64,000 bases of DNA from Billgrantia endophytica (GTDB lineage: Bacteria > Pseudomonadota > Gammaproteobacteria > Pseudomonadales > Halomonadaceae). The stretch is from assembly GCF_002879615.1 (NCBI RefSeq), contig NZ_PNRF01000012.1, positions 62,001 through 126,000 on the forward strand. Direction: 5' to 3'. A program made the position numbers and the translations under genes. Below the pieces are notes generated by a model. It saw only the letters and a list, made by a program, of their open reading frames with translations. It had not been told where the DNA came from and made no database searches. Positions 39,367 through 48,157 of the stretch are shown here, in pieces (position 1 is the first letter of the stretch; each line of letters begins with the position of its first letter).

Positions 39367-42300
39367 TCATCGCGAAGCATGATTCTGCCCTGGCAAGGGC
39401 CTAATGCCGAACAGCAGGGCGTAGAGCACCGGCACCGCGACCAGGGTGAGTAGCGTGGCGAAGGCGAGCCCGCCCATGATCGTCGTCGCCATGCTGGCGA
39501 AGAAGGCATCGCCGAGCAGGGGCAGCATGCCGAGAATGGTAGTGCCGGCAGCCAATACCACCGGCCTGAGGCGGCTGACGCTGGCTTCCACCACGGCCGG
39601 GCCGCCCGGCTTGCCCTCGCGAATCTGTGCGTCGATCTCGTCGAGCAGCACGATGCCGTTCTTCATCAGCATGCCGGAGAGGCTGAGCAGCCCAAGCAGA
39701 GCCGTGAAGGTGAACGGCATGCCGCTGGCCAGCAACCCGATTACCACGCCGCAGATCGACATGGGTACCACCAGCCACAGGATCAGCGGCTGGCGCCATT
39801 TACCGAACAGCAACACGCTGATCACCAGCATGGCAAGAAAGCCCAACGGCAGCTGAGCGCGCAGCGAAGCCCGCGAGCGGCCGGAGGCCTCGTGCTCGCC
39901 ACCCCACTCCAGGCGGTAACCGAGGGGAAGGGGGATCGCTTCGATGGGCTCGCGAATGCGCGAGAGGCCCTCGCTGGCGGTTACGCCACTCACCATACTG
40001 GCTTGAACCGTCAAGGTGCGCATCCGATCGCGGCGGCGGATGACGCTCTCCTCGCTGGTGGTTTCGAAACGCTCGATGACTTGCCGTAGCGGGATGGGCA
40101 CGCTGCCATTGGCACTTTCCAACTGCCTCTCGTGCAGGCGCGTCACGTCCAGACGCTCATGCTCGGGTGGCCGCAGCACGATGGGAAGCCGGCGATCGTT
40201 TTCGCGATAGGTGGCGGCCTGGATGCCGGTGGTGGCGAATTGGAGCGCGCGCATGGCCGCGTCGCGCTGAACTCCCGCCATGCGAGCGCGCTCCTCGTCG
40301 AATACCGGCTTCAGGATCAGTTCGCGCTGGCGCCAGTCGTCGACGATGTCGGTCAACAAGTCGTCGCGCTCCATGATCGCCTTGGCCTGGTTGCCGAGGT
40401 GGCGAAGCATGACCGGGTCGGGACCCGAGAAGCGAGCCTCGATGCCGACGACATTGGGGCCGAACATGAGGCGCTCGATCCTGGTCTGCGCACCGGGATG
40501 ATGCGCGTCGAGCCGCTGCCGCAGCCGTGCTGCCAGCGGTTCTATCTGGTCGCGCTCGGCTGTACGGATCATGAACAGGCCGTAGCTGGAACTGGGCCGC
40601 TCCGGTGTGTAGGTGAGCACGAAGCGACTGGCGCCGCGCCCCACGAACTGCGTTACCGACAGCACTTCCGGCTGCGTGCGAAGAAAAGCATCGAGATCCT
40701 GCATGTGACGGTCCGTCGCGCGAATGTCGGTGCCTTGGGGCAGTTGGTAGTGCAGGAAGAAGATGGGCGTATTCGAGGCGGGGAAGAAGGCCTGCTTGAC
40801 GAAACCGAAGGCGAAGATGCAGCCGGCGGTGAACAGGATGAGGCTCAGCAGCGTAAGCAGGCGCCAGCGCAACACGCCCTCGAGCAGCCGGCGATAGCCT
40901 CGATAGAGCCTGCCCGTGTAGGGCGTCGTGGCTTCGTGCACCGTTCTCAGCAGATAGTGTCCCAGCAGGGGCGTGACGGTGATGGCGAGTATCCAGCTCA
41001 GCAGCAGCGAAACGGCGATCACCGCGAACAGGGAGAAGAGCAGGTCGCCAGTGGTGTCGGGCGAGAGGCCAATGCCGGCAAAGGCCATGATGCCGATGAC
41101 CGTGGCGCCGAGCAGCGGTATCTGGGTGCGTCTGGCAGCGGTGCTGGCGGCATCGCGGGCATTGGCTCCGCGCTGCATGCCGATCAGCAGGCCTTCGGTC
41201 ACCACGATGGCATTGTCGACCAGCATGCCCATGGCGATGATCAGCGCACCCAGCGAGATGCGCTCCATCTCGAGGCCGAGCACGCGCATGAACAGCAGTG
41301 TGCCGAGCACCGTCAGCAGCAGGGTGGCACCCACCACCAGGCCGGCGCGCCAGCCCATGGACAGACACAGCACGCCGATGACGATCGCCACGGCCAGCGC
41401 CAGGCTGACGAGAAAGCTGCCGATGGCCTCGTCGACCACCCGGTGCTGCTCGTAGATCGGATGGAGCTCGACGCCTAGCGGTATTCGTTCCTGCAGTTCG
41501 TGCAGCCGGGCGTCCACCGCCTGGCCCACCTCGACGATGTTGACGTCGGCCACCCCGGCGACGGCAAGCGTGAAGGCGGGCTCTCCGTTGAAGCGAATCA
41601 AATGGTCGGGCAGCTCCGTTGCGCTACGCCGGATCGTGGCGATATCGTCCAGGCGGATCTGTTCGGTGGTGCCGGGGCGACCGATGCGCAGCTCCACCAG
41701 GTGAGTTGGGCTCGCCAACTGTTGGGAGAAGGCGATGCGCAGGCGGCGCTCATCCAGGGTGATGGCACCGCTCTCGGCGATGTCGCTGGCGGCGCGCAGG
41801 GTCTCGATCACCTGCTCCAGCGGTACGCCGAGGCTGGCCAGGCGCTCGCTGTCGAGCTCCACGTACAAGGCCTCGCTGCGCTCGCCGGCGGTGGTGACCT
41901 TGGCGACGCCGTTCACCCTCAGCAGCTCCCGACGCAGGAACCTCGACAGATCGCGGATTTCCGCATCGCTCAGTTCCGGCGCCATGATTGCGTAGTAGAT
42001 GCCGTAGACGTCGCCGAAGTCGTCGTTGACCAGGGAAGGGCCGGCTCCCGGCGGCAGGCTGGCCTGGGCGTCGCCGATCTTGCGGCGCAGTTCGTCCCAG
42101 AGCTGCGGCATGTTGCGGCTGGGATAGGCGCGCTTGATCTCGACCTCGACCTCGGAGATGCCGGGGCGCGACCGCGAGCGAACGTAGTCGACGGCCGGCA
42201 GTTGCTGGATGGCCGATTCGAGCCTCTCGGTGACCTCCTGTTCGACCTGCTCGGCATTCGCCCCGGGGTATGGCGTGGTGATGATGGCGGTCTTGAGGGT

Positions 42301-42420
42301 GAACGAAGGATCTTCCAGCCGGCCCAGGGTCAGCATCGCCCACAGGCCGCCCAACAGGCAGGCCAGAATGATCAGCCAGGTCTGGACGGGGCGGTCGATG
42401 GCGGTGCGGGCGATATCCAT
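39367..42420 (-). CDS. RND-family efflux permease
   Basis: The 1017-residue inner-membrane pump has the full RND layout: TM1 at residues ~12-32, first porter domain, TM2-6 with IVIGVLCLSMGWRAGLVVGA and IIAMGMLVDNAIVVTEGLLI (the charged proton-relay segment), TM7 near 530, second porter domain, and TM8-12 ending LTLVAVPVLYALLFG. It resembles AcrB/TriC-like RND pumps but is not the same subfamily as the pump at 1-951. It lies nine bases behind its adaptor gene. No outer-membrane factor is encoded here, so it must share one, possibly TolC-like. Confidence 0.95.
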   Translation of the reverse strand: MDIARTAIDRPVQTWLIILACLLGGLWAMLTLGRLEDPSFTLKTAIITTPYPGANAEQVEQEVTERLESAIQQLPAVDYVRSRSRPGISEVEVEIKRAYPSRNMPQLWDELRRKIGDAQASLPPGAGPSLVNDDFGDVYGIYYAIMAPELSDAEIRDLSRFLRRELLRVNGVAKVTTAGERSEALYVELDSERLASLGVPLEQVIETLRAASDIAESGAITLDERRLRIAFSQQLASPTHLVELRIGRPGTTEQIRLDDIATIRRSATELPDHLIRFNGEPAFTLAVAGVADVNIVEVGQAVDARLHELQERIPLGVELHPIYEQHRVVDEAIGSFLVSLALAVAIVIGVLCLSMGWRAGLVVGATLLLTVLGTLLFMRVLGLEMERISLGALIIAMGMLVDNAIVVTEGLLIGMQRGANARDAASTAARRTQIPLLGATVIGIMAFAGIGLSPDTTGDLLFSLFAVIAVSLLLSWILAITVTPLLGHYLLRTVHEATTPYTGRLYRGYRRLLEGVLRWRLLTLLSLILFTAGCIFAFGFVKQAFFPASNTPIFFLHYQLPQGTDIRATDRHMQDLDAFLRTQPEVLSVTQFVGRGASRFVLTYTPERPSSSYGLFMIRTAERDQIEPLAARLRQRLDAHHPGAQTRIERLMFGPNVVGIEARFSGPDPVMLRHLGNQAKAIMERDDLLTDIVDDWRQRELILKPVFDEERARMAGVQRDAAMRALQFATTGIQAATYRENDRRLPIVLRPPEHERLDVTRLHERQLESANGSVPIPLRQVIERFETTSEESVIRRRDRMRTLTVQASMVSGVTASEGLSRIREPIEAIPLPLGYRLEWGGEHEASGRSRASLRAQLPLGFLAMLVISVLLFGKWRQPLILWLVVPMSICGVVIGLLASGMPFTFTALLGLLSLSGMLMKNGIVLLDEIDAQIREGKPGGPAVVEASVSRLRPVVLAAGTTILGMLPLLGDAFFASMATTIMGGLAFATLLTLVAVPVLYALLFGIRPLPGQNHASR

Positions 42421-42429
42421 GAGCGTGTC

Positions 42430-43521
42430 CTAGTCGAGATGCGCCTGGGGTCTCACCCGCATGCCGTCGCGCAGCAGGTGGGTGCCGGAAGTCACGATCG
42501 GCTCGCCTTCCGTCAGGCCTTCCAGCACCGTCACGCGGTCGGGTAGTGCAGCGCCGAGGGTAACGGGGCGTGGCGTTACCGTTTGCGAATCGGGATCGAA
42601 CCGCCAGACGCGCATCTGGCCGTCGTTGCCGGGGTCCAGTGCCGAAAGCGGTACCGTGACGCCGGTTGGCGCGGGGGAGAACCGGGAGACGACGATGCTT
42701 GCGGTCATGCCGGGCAACAGTTCGAGCGCGCTTGGACGAGGCAGGGTCACGCTGACCGGATAGCTTTGGCCCACCGGGTCGGGCTGAGGGCGATGCTCCC
42801 GATAGCGGACCGGAAAGCGCCGCTCGGGAGCGGCCTCGAAGATGGCCTCCATGCGGTACGCCTCGGGGTGTTCGAGGATGGCGCTGAGCCGCTCGGGCAC
42901 ATGAAAGCGCAGGCGTAACTCGCTCATGTCCTGCACGCGCAATACCGGCGCGTTCGCGGCCACGGTGGCGAAAGGCTCAGCCAGCCTGCGGGTCACCAGG
43001 GCGTCGAAGGGGGCCTCGATGCGGGTGTAGGCAAGCTGTCGGCGGGCCTGTTCGAGCGCGACGGCCTGGGTGCGGAACTCAGCCTCCGCCTGCTCGAAAT
43101 TGGCCGTCGAAGCGGCGTTCTGGGCATGCAAACGGCGTAGGCGCTCGTATTCCCGCCGGGCCTGCTCGTGGCGCGTCTCCACTTGGCGCAGCGCCAGCTC
43201 GAAGTCGGTCGTATCAAGCGTCGCCAGCGTTTTGCCGCGTGTCACGAGGGTGCCCTCGTGCGGGCTATGGTCGGTGAGCTGGCCGCCGACCTGGAAGGCC
43301 AGATCGACGGTGCTGGCGGCTTCCACGCGGGCGACGAAGCGGTGACTCGACGCCGGGGATGGCATGGCCGTTTCCACCCGCACGGGGCGTATCACGTTGT
43401 CGTGGTTGGTGCTGGCGCCGTTCTCGGTGCAGGCGGTGAGCAGCAGCGCCATTGTCAGGGACAGCAGAATGCGCGGCAGCCTGGGCGGTGTGAGTGCGAG
43501 TTGGAACGCTATCGGGAACAT
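42430..43521 (-). CDS. RND efflux periplasmic adaptor lipoprotein (HlyD/AcrA family)
   Basis: The ~363-residue membrane-fusion protein has a lipoprotein-type leader with LLTAC (Cys31 from the first ATG). Then come the barrel-sandwich VDLAFQVGGQLTDHSPHEGT, a coiled-coil hairpin (RQVETRHEQARREYERLRRL) and the beta-barrel LRLRFHVPERLSAIL. It links the RND permease to an outer-membrane channel. The ATG at 43521 lies only four bases from a TetR-type operator, leaving little room for a ribosome site, so initiation may be near-leaderless or from a later codon. It is divergent from the TetR gene. Confidence 0.92.
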   Translation of the reverse strand: MFPIAFQLALTPPRLPRILLSLTMALLLTACTENGASTNHDNVIRPVRVETAMPSPASSHRFVARVEAASTVDLAFQVGGQLTDHSPHEGTLVTRGKTLATLDTTDFELALRQVETRHEQARREYERLRRLHAQNAASTANFEQAEAEFRTQAVALEQARRQLAYTRIEAPFDALVTRRLAEPFATVAANAPVLRVQDMSELRLRFHVPERLSAILEHPEAYRMEAIFEAAPERRFPVRYREHRPQPDPVGQSYPVSVTLPRPSALELLPGMTASIVVSRFSPAPTGVTVPLSALDPGNDGQMRVWRFDPDSQTVTPRPVTLGAALPDRVTVLEGLTEGEPIVTSGTHLLRDGMRVRPQAHLD

Positions 43522-43525
43522 GTTG

Positions 43526-43576
43526 TTAACGCCGTTAATATAGCAGGCTTGAATGTATTGTTAACGCTGTTAATAT
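43526..43576. promoter_or_regulatory. Paired TetR operators and overlapping divergent promoters
   Basis: TTAACGCCGTTAA (43526-43538) and TTAACGCTGTTAA (43561-43573) are 35 bp apart. The minus promoter for the adaptor has -35 TTAACA (43559-43564) and -10 TATATT (43537-43542); the plus promoter for tetR has -35 TTGAAT (43549-43554) and -10 TAATAT (43571-43576). Each operator overlaps one promoter element of both genes, so one repressor can shut both directions. Confidence 0.8.
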
Positions 43577-44312
43577 GTCAAGCGACAAAGGACGTGAAGC
43601 GAGATCGCGAGTGACGGAAAACGACAGTGCACCGAAGCGCCGGCGGCGGAAGAAAGAGAGGCTGACCGTACGGCAGATCGCTGAGGCAGCGCTGACCCTG
43701 GTGAACCGGGAAGGTCTGGATGGGCTGACGATGAGAGCCTTGGCCGATGCCATGGACGTGCAGGCACCGGTGATCTACCGTCACGTGGCCGACAAGCGGC
43801 AATTGCTCGATGAGATGGCCGATGCCATCGTGGCCGCCGTTCCGCTGGGCGGGCTCGATGACGAAGATGCCTATGTCAATCTGGCCGAGTTCGTGCGGCG
43901 CCTGCGGCGTACCTTGCTGATGTATCGCGACGGTGCGCGTATCGTCGGTGGCAGCTACTCCGCCAAGCACAGCACCTTGCGCGGTGCCGAAACGCTGATG
44001 GCGCTGCTGGTGAAAGCCGGTCTCGATCGCGACCGGGCACTCTGGGCGATGACGACAGTGCTCTCGTTCATTCTCGGCGAAACGCTGGAGCAGCAGGGGC
44101 TGCCCGATGAACCCGGTGAGGCCACGGCGGCCATTACCGCTTCCCTTGGCGAGGTGCTGTCGAGTCCCGATTTTCGCCATCTCGATACGGAGCTGATGGC
44201 ACGCCGCTTCTTCGATTTCGATGGTCGCTTCGAATTCGGGCTTGCCATGATCCTGGCGGGAGTGCGTGAGCAGGTTGCCGGCACTGATCGGGAGAAAATC
44301 GGTCTCGCTTGA
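43575..44312 (+). CDS. TetR-family repressor with TetR_C-type ligand domain
   Basis: The protein (245 residues from the first ATG) has a basic N-terminus (KRRRRKKERL), the TetR helix-turn-helix VRQIAEAALTLVNREGLDGL, then MRALADAMDVQAPVIYRHV, and a TetR_C-type ligand domain with LMYRDGARIVGG and TTVLSFILGETLEQQG. It is divergent from and probably represses the RND adaptor/permease operon. The ATG at 43575 falls inside the likely -10 element, so the in-frame GTG at 43611 may be the true start; I keep the longer form as an outer limit. Confidence 0.9.
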   Translation: MSSDKGREARSRVTENDSAPKRRRRKKERLTVRQIAEAALTLVNREGLDGLTMRALADAMDVQAPVIYRHVADKRQLLDEMADAIVAAVPLGGLDDEDAYVNLAEFVRRLRRTLLMYRDGARIVGGSYSAKHSTLRGAETLMALLVKAGLDRDRALWAMTTVLSFILGETLEQQGLPDEPGEATAAITASLGEVLSSPDFRHLDTELMARRFFDFDGRFEFGLAMILAGVREQVAGTDREKIGLA

Positions 44313-44338
44313 CACCTCGATCATCGAGGTATTAAGTT
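44309..44338 (+). promoter_or_regulatory. PadR promoter and operator 1
   Basis: -35 TTGACA (44309-44314) and a candidate -10 TATTAA (44330-44335) or TAAGTT (44333-44338) bracket the palindrome ACCTCGATCATCGAGGT (44314-44330). The repressor site lies in the spacer, as expected for autorepression of the padR gene that begins at 44345. Confidence 0.8.
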
Positions 44339-44344
44339 GCAGCC

Positions 44345-44755
44345 ATGAACAAGGCCAAGACCGAGGCGGCAACCGGCCGCCGGATCCCCGATTACAGCGA
44401 CCCTTCCTACTGGCGCGGCACGATCAAGATGTCGCTGTCGAAGTTCTTCGTGCTCAGCGTGCTGCACCGCAAGCCGATGCACGGCTACGAGGTGGTGCAG
44501 GCGGTGGAGAAGAGCACCAAGGGCTGCTGCAGCCCTTCGGAGGGTACGGTCTACCCGATGCTCAACGAGTTCGAGGCGGGCGGCTACCTGAGCTCGACCG
44601 CGGAGGTGGTGCAGGGGCGCTCGCGCAAGGTCTACGCGCTGACGGAGAAGGGGCGGGATGCCTTTCAGGTGGCGGTGGACGCCTGGCTGGAAGCTACGGA
44701 CTGCATCCTCGAGAGCCGCCGCATGGCTGGTGGGGCGGCGAAACGGAGGGAGTGA
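44345..44755 (+). CDS. PadR-family transcriptional regulator
   Basis: The 136-residue protein has the PadR winged helix: KFFVLSVLHRKPMHGYEVVQ, then SEGTVYPMLNEFEAGGYLSS with the wing GRSRKVYALTEKGRDAFQV. A short C-terminal helix provides dimerisation (DAWLEATDCILESRR). Two copies of the same palindrome, one in its own promoter and one before the next gene, make it the probable repressor of itself and the MFS-ArsH pair. An ATG with no strong Shine-Dalgarno sequence starts the frame. Confidence 0.93.
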   Translation: MNKAKTEAATGRRIPDYSDPSYWRGTIKMSLSKFFVLSVLHRKPMHGYEVVQAVEKSTKGCCSPSEGTVYPMLNEFEAGGYLSSTAEVVQGRSRKVYALTEKGRDAFQVAVDAWLEATDCILESRRMAGGAAKRRE

Positions 44756-44789
44756 AAGGTGAGAGCCAGGCGTTTCTTCAGGTCTAGAT

Positions 44790-44806
44790 ACCTCGATGGT
44801 CGAGGT
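44790..44806 (+). promoter_or_regulatory. PadR operator 2, overlapping the MFS ribosome site
   Basis: ACCTCGATGGTCGAGGT has 7-bp arms matching operator 1 (44314-44330) at 15 of 17 positions. Its right arm GAGGT lies six bases before the MFS ATG and doubles as the Shine-Dalgarno sequence, so the regulator could block transcription close to the start codon. Confidence 0.8.
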
Positions 44807-44811
44807 AGGCG

Positions 44812-45975
44812 ATGAGCTCACGTACTGGTGTGGTCGTCGCCCTGGGCGTTTCCCAGACACTTGCCTGGGGCTCGACCTACTATCTTCCGGCAATCCTCGC
44901 CGTGCCCATGGCGCGCAATCTCGGCCTATCCACTAGTACGGTATTCGCGGCGTTCTCCTCGGCGCTGGTGGTATCGGCCGTGCTGGGGCCGGCGGTGGGG
45001 CGACGCATCGACCGCTTCGGCGGGCGCGATGTGCTGGCGGCCTCGAGCCTGGTGTTTGCCCTGGGCCTGGTACTGTTGGGGCTGGCGAATGGGCCCGTGT
45101 TGCTGTGGGCGGGGTGGCTGGTGATCGGCGTCGGCATGGGCATGGGGCTGTACGAATCGGCCTTCTCGACCCTGGCGGGGCTCTACGGCCGCGAGGCGCG
45201 TGGCCCCATCACCGGCATTACCCTGCTGGCGGGCTTTGCCAGCACGGTGTGCTGGCCGATCACCGGCTGGCTCAACGCCGAATTCGGCTGGCAGAACGCC
45301 TGCTTCACCTGGGCGGCGGTGCATCTGCTACTGGGCCTGCCGCTCAACCGCCTGCTGATTCCCCTCGGCATCCAGTCGCCCGCTCCTCCCGCCGAGACGG
45401 CAGCGGTCGAGGCGAAGACGACCTGGCTGCCCATGGCGCTGCTGGCTTTCGTCTTCGCCGTCACCTGGTTCGTGAGCACGGGCATGGCGGCGCACCTGCC
45501 ATGGCTGCTGCAAATCGCAGGCTTGTCGCCTGCTGCGGCCATCGCCGCCGCGGCGCTGGTGGGGCCGGCCCAGGTGGCGGCGCGCCTGCTCGAGTTCTCG
45601 CTGCTGCGGCGCTTCCACCCATTGCTCTCGGCCAAGCTGGCGGTCGTCGCCCATCCCATCGGGGCGCTCGGCGTGATGACGCTGGGGGCGCCCTTGGCCA
45701 CGCTGTTCGTGCTGCTGCACGGTGCCGGCAACGGCATTCTCACCATTGCCAAGGGTACGCTGCCGCTGGCGATCTTCGGCCCGCACGGCTATGGCCTGCG
45801 CCAGGGTGTGCTGATGGTGCCGGCACGCTTCGGCCAGGCGCTGGCGCCGCTCACCTTTGCCCTGCTGATCGAGCGCTTCGGCACCCAGGCACTGCTGTTC
45901 TCCTCCGCCCTGGGGCTCGCGGCCCTGGTGGCGCTGCTCGTTCTGCAAACCCACGCCATGAAGGAGGCGACATGA
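44812..45975 (+). CDS. MFS transporter coupled to arsH
   Basis: The 387-residue membrane protein has twelve segments, with the first loop carrying MFS motif A as [12 protein letters not shown] and the fifth segment [19 protein letters not shown]. The second half starts after a loop near residue 200 ([20 protein letters not shown]). It overlaps arsH by four bases (ATGA) and has a PadR operator at its start. In this context it may export an organoarsenical or another toxic compound, but that is inference: it is neither ArsB, ACR3 nor the ArsP permease type. Confidence 0.88.
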   Translation: MSSRTGVVVALGVSQTLAWGSTYYLPAILAVPMARNLGLSTSTVFAAFSSALVVSAVLGPAVGRRIDRFGGRDVLAASSLVFALGLVLLGLANGPVLLWAGWLVIGVGMGMGLYESAFSTLAGLYGREARGPITGITLLAGFASTVCWPITGWLNAEFGWQNACFTWAAVHLLLGLPLNRLLIPLGIQSPAPPAETAAVEAKTTWLPMALLAFVFAVTWFVSTGMAAHLPWLLQIAGLSPAAAIAAAALVGPAQVAARLLEFSLLRRFHPLLSAKLAVVAHPIGALGVMTLGAPLATLFVLLHGAGNGILTIAKGTLPLAIFGPHGYGLRQGVLMVPARFGQALAPLTFALLIERFGTQALLFSSALGLAALVALLVLQTHAMKEAT

Positions 45976-46718
45976 GGCTCCGTACGCTCAACGACCCCGA
46001 CCACTTGCCGGCGCTCGACGAGCGCTTCGCTCTCCGGCGGCCCGGCCGGGGTCTGCCGGATCCATTCGGCCATCCGCCGCGCATCCTGCTGCTCTACGGC
46101 TCGCTGCGCGAACGCGCCTATTCGCGCCTGGCGGTGGAGGAAGCCGCGCGGCTGCTGCGTCATTTCGGTGCCGAGACGCGGATCTTCGACCCTTCCGACC
46201 TGCCGCTGCCGGACCAGGTGGTGGGCGACGACCATACCGCCGTGCGCGAGCTTCGCGAGCTGGCTATCTGGTCCGAAGGGCAGGTATGGTGCAGCCCCGA
46301 ACGCCACGGCCAGATCACCGGTGTGATGAAGACACAGATCGACCATCTGCCGCTGAGCATGGGGGCGGTGCGGCCCACCCAGGGGCGCACCCTGGCGGTG
46401 ATGCAGGTCAGTGGCGGCTCGCAGTCGTTCAATGCGGTGAACACCCTGCGCCTGCTGGGGCGCTGGATGCGTATGGTCACCATCCCCAACCAGTCCAGCG
46501 TGCCCAAGGCGTACCAGGAGTTCGACGAAGCCGGCCGCATGCTTCCCTCGCCGCTCTACGACCGCATCGTCGACGTGATGGAGGAGCTGGTGCGCTTCAC
46601 CCTGCTGCTGCGGCCCCACAGTGAGACGCTGGTGGACCGCTACTCGGAGCGCCGCGAAGCAGCCGGCGCCAAGGCCGACCCGGTAACGGACAAGGCGGCG
46701 GTGAGCCAAACTTCATGA
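45972..46718 (+). CDS. arsH: ArsH NADPH-dependent FMN reductase / organoarsenical oxidase
   Basis: The 248-residue flavodoxin-fold protein shows the ArsH hallmarks: [20 protein letters not shown] at the FMN loop, [40 protein letters not shown] and [18 protein letters not shown], then [16 protein letters not shown]. ArsH enzymes oxidise trivalent organoarsenicals or reduce quinones and metals with NADPH. It is translationally coupled to the MFS gene. No arsR, arsB, arsC or arsM is present; the control gene here is padR, an unusual pairing. Confidence 0.95.
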   Translation: MRLRTLNDPDHLPALDERFALRRPGRGLPDPFGHPPRILLLYGSLRERAYSRLAVEEAARLLRHFGAETRIFDPSDLPLPDQVVGDDHTAVRELRELAIWSEGQVWCSPERHGQITGVMKTQIDHLPLSMGAVRPTQGRTLAVMQVSGGSQSFNAVNTLRLLGRWMRMVTIPNQSSVPKAYQEFDEAGRMLPSPLYDRIVDVMEELVRFTLLLRPHSETLVDRYSERREAAGAKADPVTDKAAVSQTS

Positions 46719-46728
46719 GCTTCCCTTC

Positions 46729-47175
46729 TTAATACTCGATGGCCAGCCGCAGCCTGTCCTTGTGCTGGATGCCGTTCTCGTAGATCGGCGTATCGTAGTG
46801 GGTGAGGAAGTGGTCCCGCTCCACGGCGACGACCCGGAACCCCGCCCGTTGATAGAAGGCGAGCTGGTAACCGAAGGTGCCGGTGCCCAGTTCCAGGCGT
46901 CGTGCGCCCGGCTTTCCGGCCATCTTTATGGCATGCTCCAGCAGTTTCGCACCAATGCCATTCCCTTGATGCGCTGGGGCGACGGCTATGTTCATCAGCT
47001 CATATACGCCATCCCCCATGGGCTGGATGACATAAGCCCCGACCGTTTCATTGCCGATTGTCGTGACGTAGCAGCTCGAGTTCTCGAGATAGCGACGGAT
47101 TTCGTCTACGGATGGATCTGCTTCCAGCAGAAGCTCGAGAGGGGCATCTGGGCTGGGTACGGGTTTGATCAGCAT
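46729..47175 (-). CDS. GNAT-family N-acetyltransferase
   Basis: The 148-residue protein has the GNAT core: YELMNIAVAPAHQGNGIGAK with the acetyl-CoA loop QGNGIG, then GARRLELGTGTFGYQLAFYQ and RAGFRVVAVERDHF. The C-terminal motif TPIYENGIQHKDRLRLAIEY is common in this subgroup of uncharacterised acetyltransferases. It converges with arsH and stands alone on its strand. Substrate unknown. Confidence 0.9.
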   Translation of the reverse strand: MLIKPVPSPDAPLELLLEADPSVDEIRRYLENSSCYVTTIGNETVGAYVIQPMGDGVYELMNIAVAPAHQGNGIGAKLLEHAIKMAGKPGARRLELGTGTFGYQLAFYQRAGFRVVAVERDHFLTHYDTPIYENGIQHKDRLRLAIEY

Positions 47176-47298
47176 GTCGATATTCCTGCGATTTATCGGG
47201 TAGCGGCCGTGCCCGTGTGACGCGCCGACTGACAGAGGCTACAGGGACGAGGCCGGAGCGCCAAGCGCCCCGGTGTCGCCATCTCCCAGAAGGCGCCA

Positions 47299-48018
47299 TC
47301 ACGCCGGCTGCGGCACACCTGGCGTGGCCATTTCGGCATGCAGTTGCTCGACCAGCCGGTCGATACGCTCCAGGGCACTTTTCGTCGAGGCCGCCAGCGC
47401 TTCGCCGCCTTCCTCCTGGTGCTCGATGGCGATGTCGTGGAAACCGCCGATGCCGATGAACTGCAGGGCGGTGCGTGCGCTCGGCTCCAGGTGATTGAAG
47501 GGGGCCAGGGGGCCCTGTCGGTCGAAGCCGAATCCACCCCGCGATGAGAGCAGCACTGCGTGACGGGGACGGTCGGCCAGCAGCGGCACGTAGTGTTCCA
47601 GCGGAACGTAGGGATGGGCACCCTGCTGCATGTCGAAATCGACCGTGCGGCCGATGCGGACGATGTTGTCGATCCAGGCCTTGAACGCGGCCGGCGGGCC
47701 GAAGTTGTACAGGGGAGCGCCGAGTACCAGGATGTCGGCCCGTACGACCTCGTCGACCAGGGCATCGCTCTCGGCAAGCACGGCTTTCATTGCCTCCGTC
47801 TTTTGCTCAGCCGGCGTGAATTCCGCCTCGATCCACTCGACGCTGGTCAGTGGAGGCGGGTTGGCGCCGATATCCCGATAGACGATCTCGGCGTTCGGCT
47901 CCAAGGCACGCCAGCGGGAAACGAAGTGATGGGTCAGCCGGCGGGTATGCGAGCCGTGGTCGTGGCTGCCGGCACGGCCGGGGCGTGGGCTGGCATCGAG
48001 GTGGAGTAAGCGCGTCAT
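47299..48018 (-). CDS. azoR: FMN-dependent NADH-azoreductase
   Basis: The 239-residue flavodoxin-fold enzyme begins RLLHLDASPRPGRAGSHDHG, where azoreductases bind FMN phosphate, and contains the strong motif LGAPLYNFGPPAAFKAWIDN for the isoalloxazine ring. SSRGGFGF follows at the next loop. AzoR reduces azo compounds and quinones using NADH. The ATG at 48018 follows AGGAG; the longer ORF is not supported. It is divergent from a LysR regulator that probably controls it. Confidence 0.9.
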   Translation of the reverse strand: MTRLLHLDASPRPGRAGSHDHGSHTRRLTHHFVSRWRALEPNAEIVYRDIGANPPPLTSVEWIEAEFTPAEQKTEAMKAVLAESDALVDEVVRADILVLGAPLYNFGPPAAFKAWIDNIVRIGRTVDFDMQQGAHPYVPLEHYVPLLADRPRHAVLLSSRGGFGFDRQGPLAPFNHLEPSARTALQFIGIGGFHDIAIEHQEEGGEALAASTKSALERIDRLVEQLHAEMATPGVPQPA

Positions 48019-48157
48019 GGGATTTCTCCTTCGCTGGGTGTAGGATCTCTTGGGTGAGTTGTTTTCAGCCTTGCTTGCGGCTCGTTTCATCAAGCCAGAA
48101 GCCTCGTAAGGCGACAAACGACGATTCTTTTTCGATAGCGGAAAATAAAACTCAGCC

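Noticed and set aside
40132-41478. 448-codon plus ORF within the RND permease gene
   Set aside because: Antisense shadow of a strongly supported RND gene.
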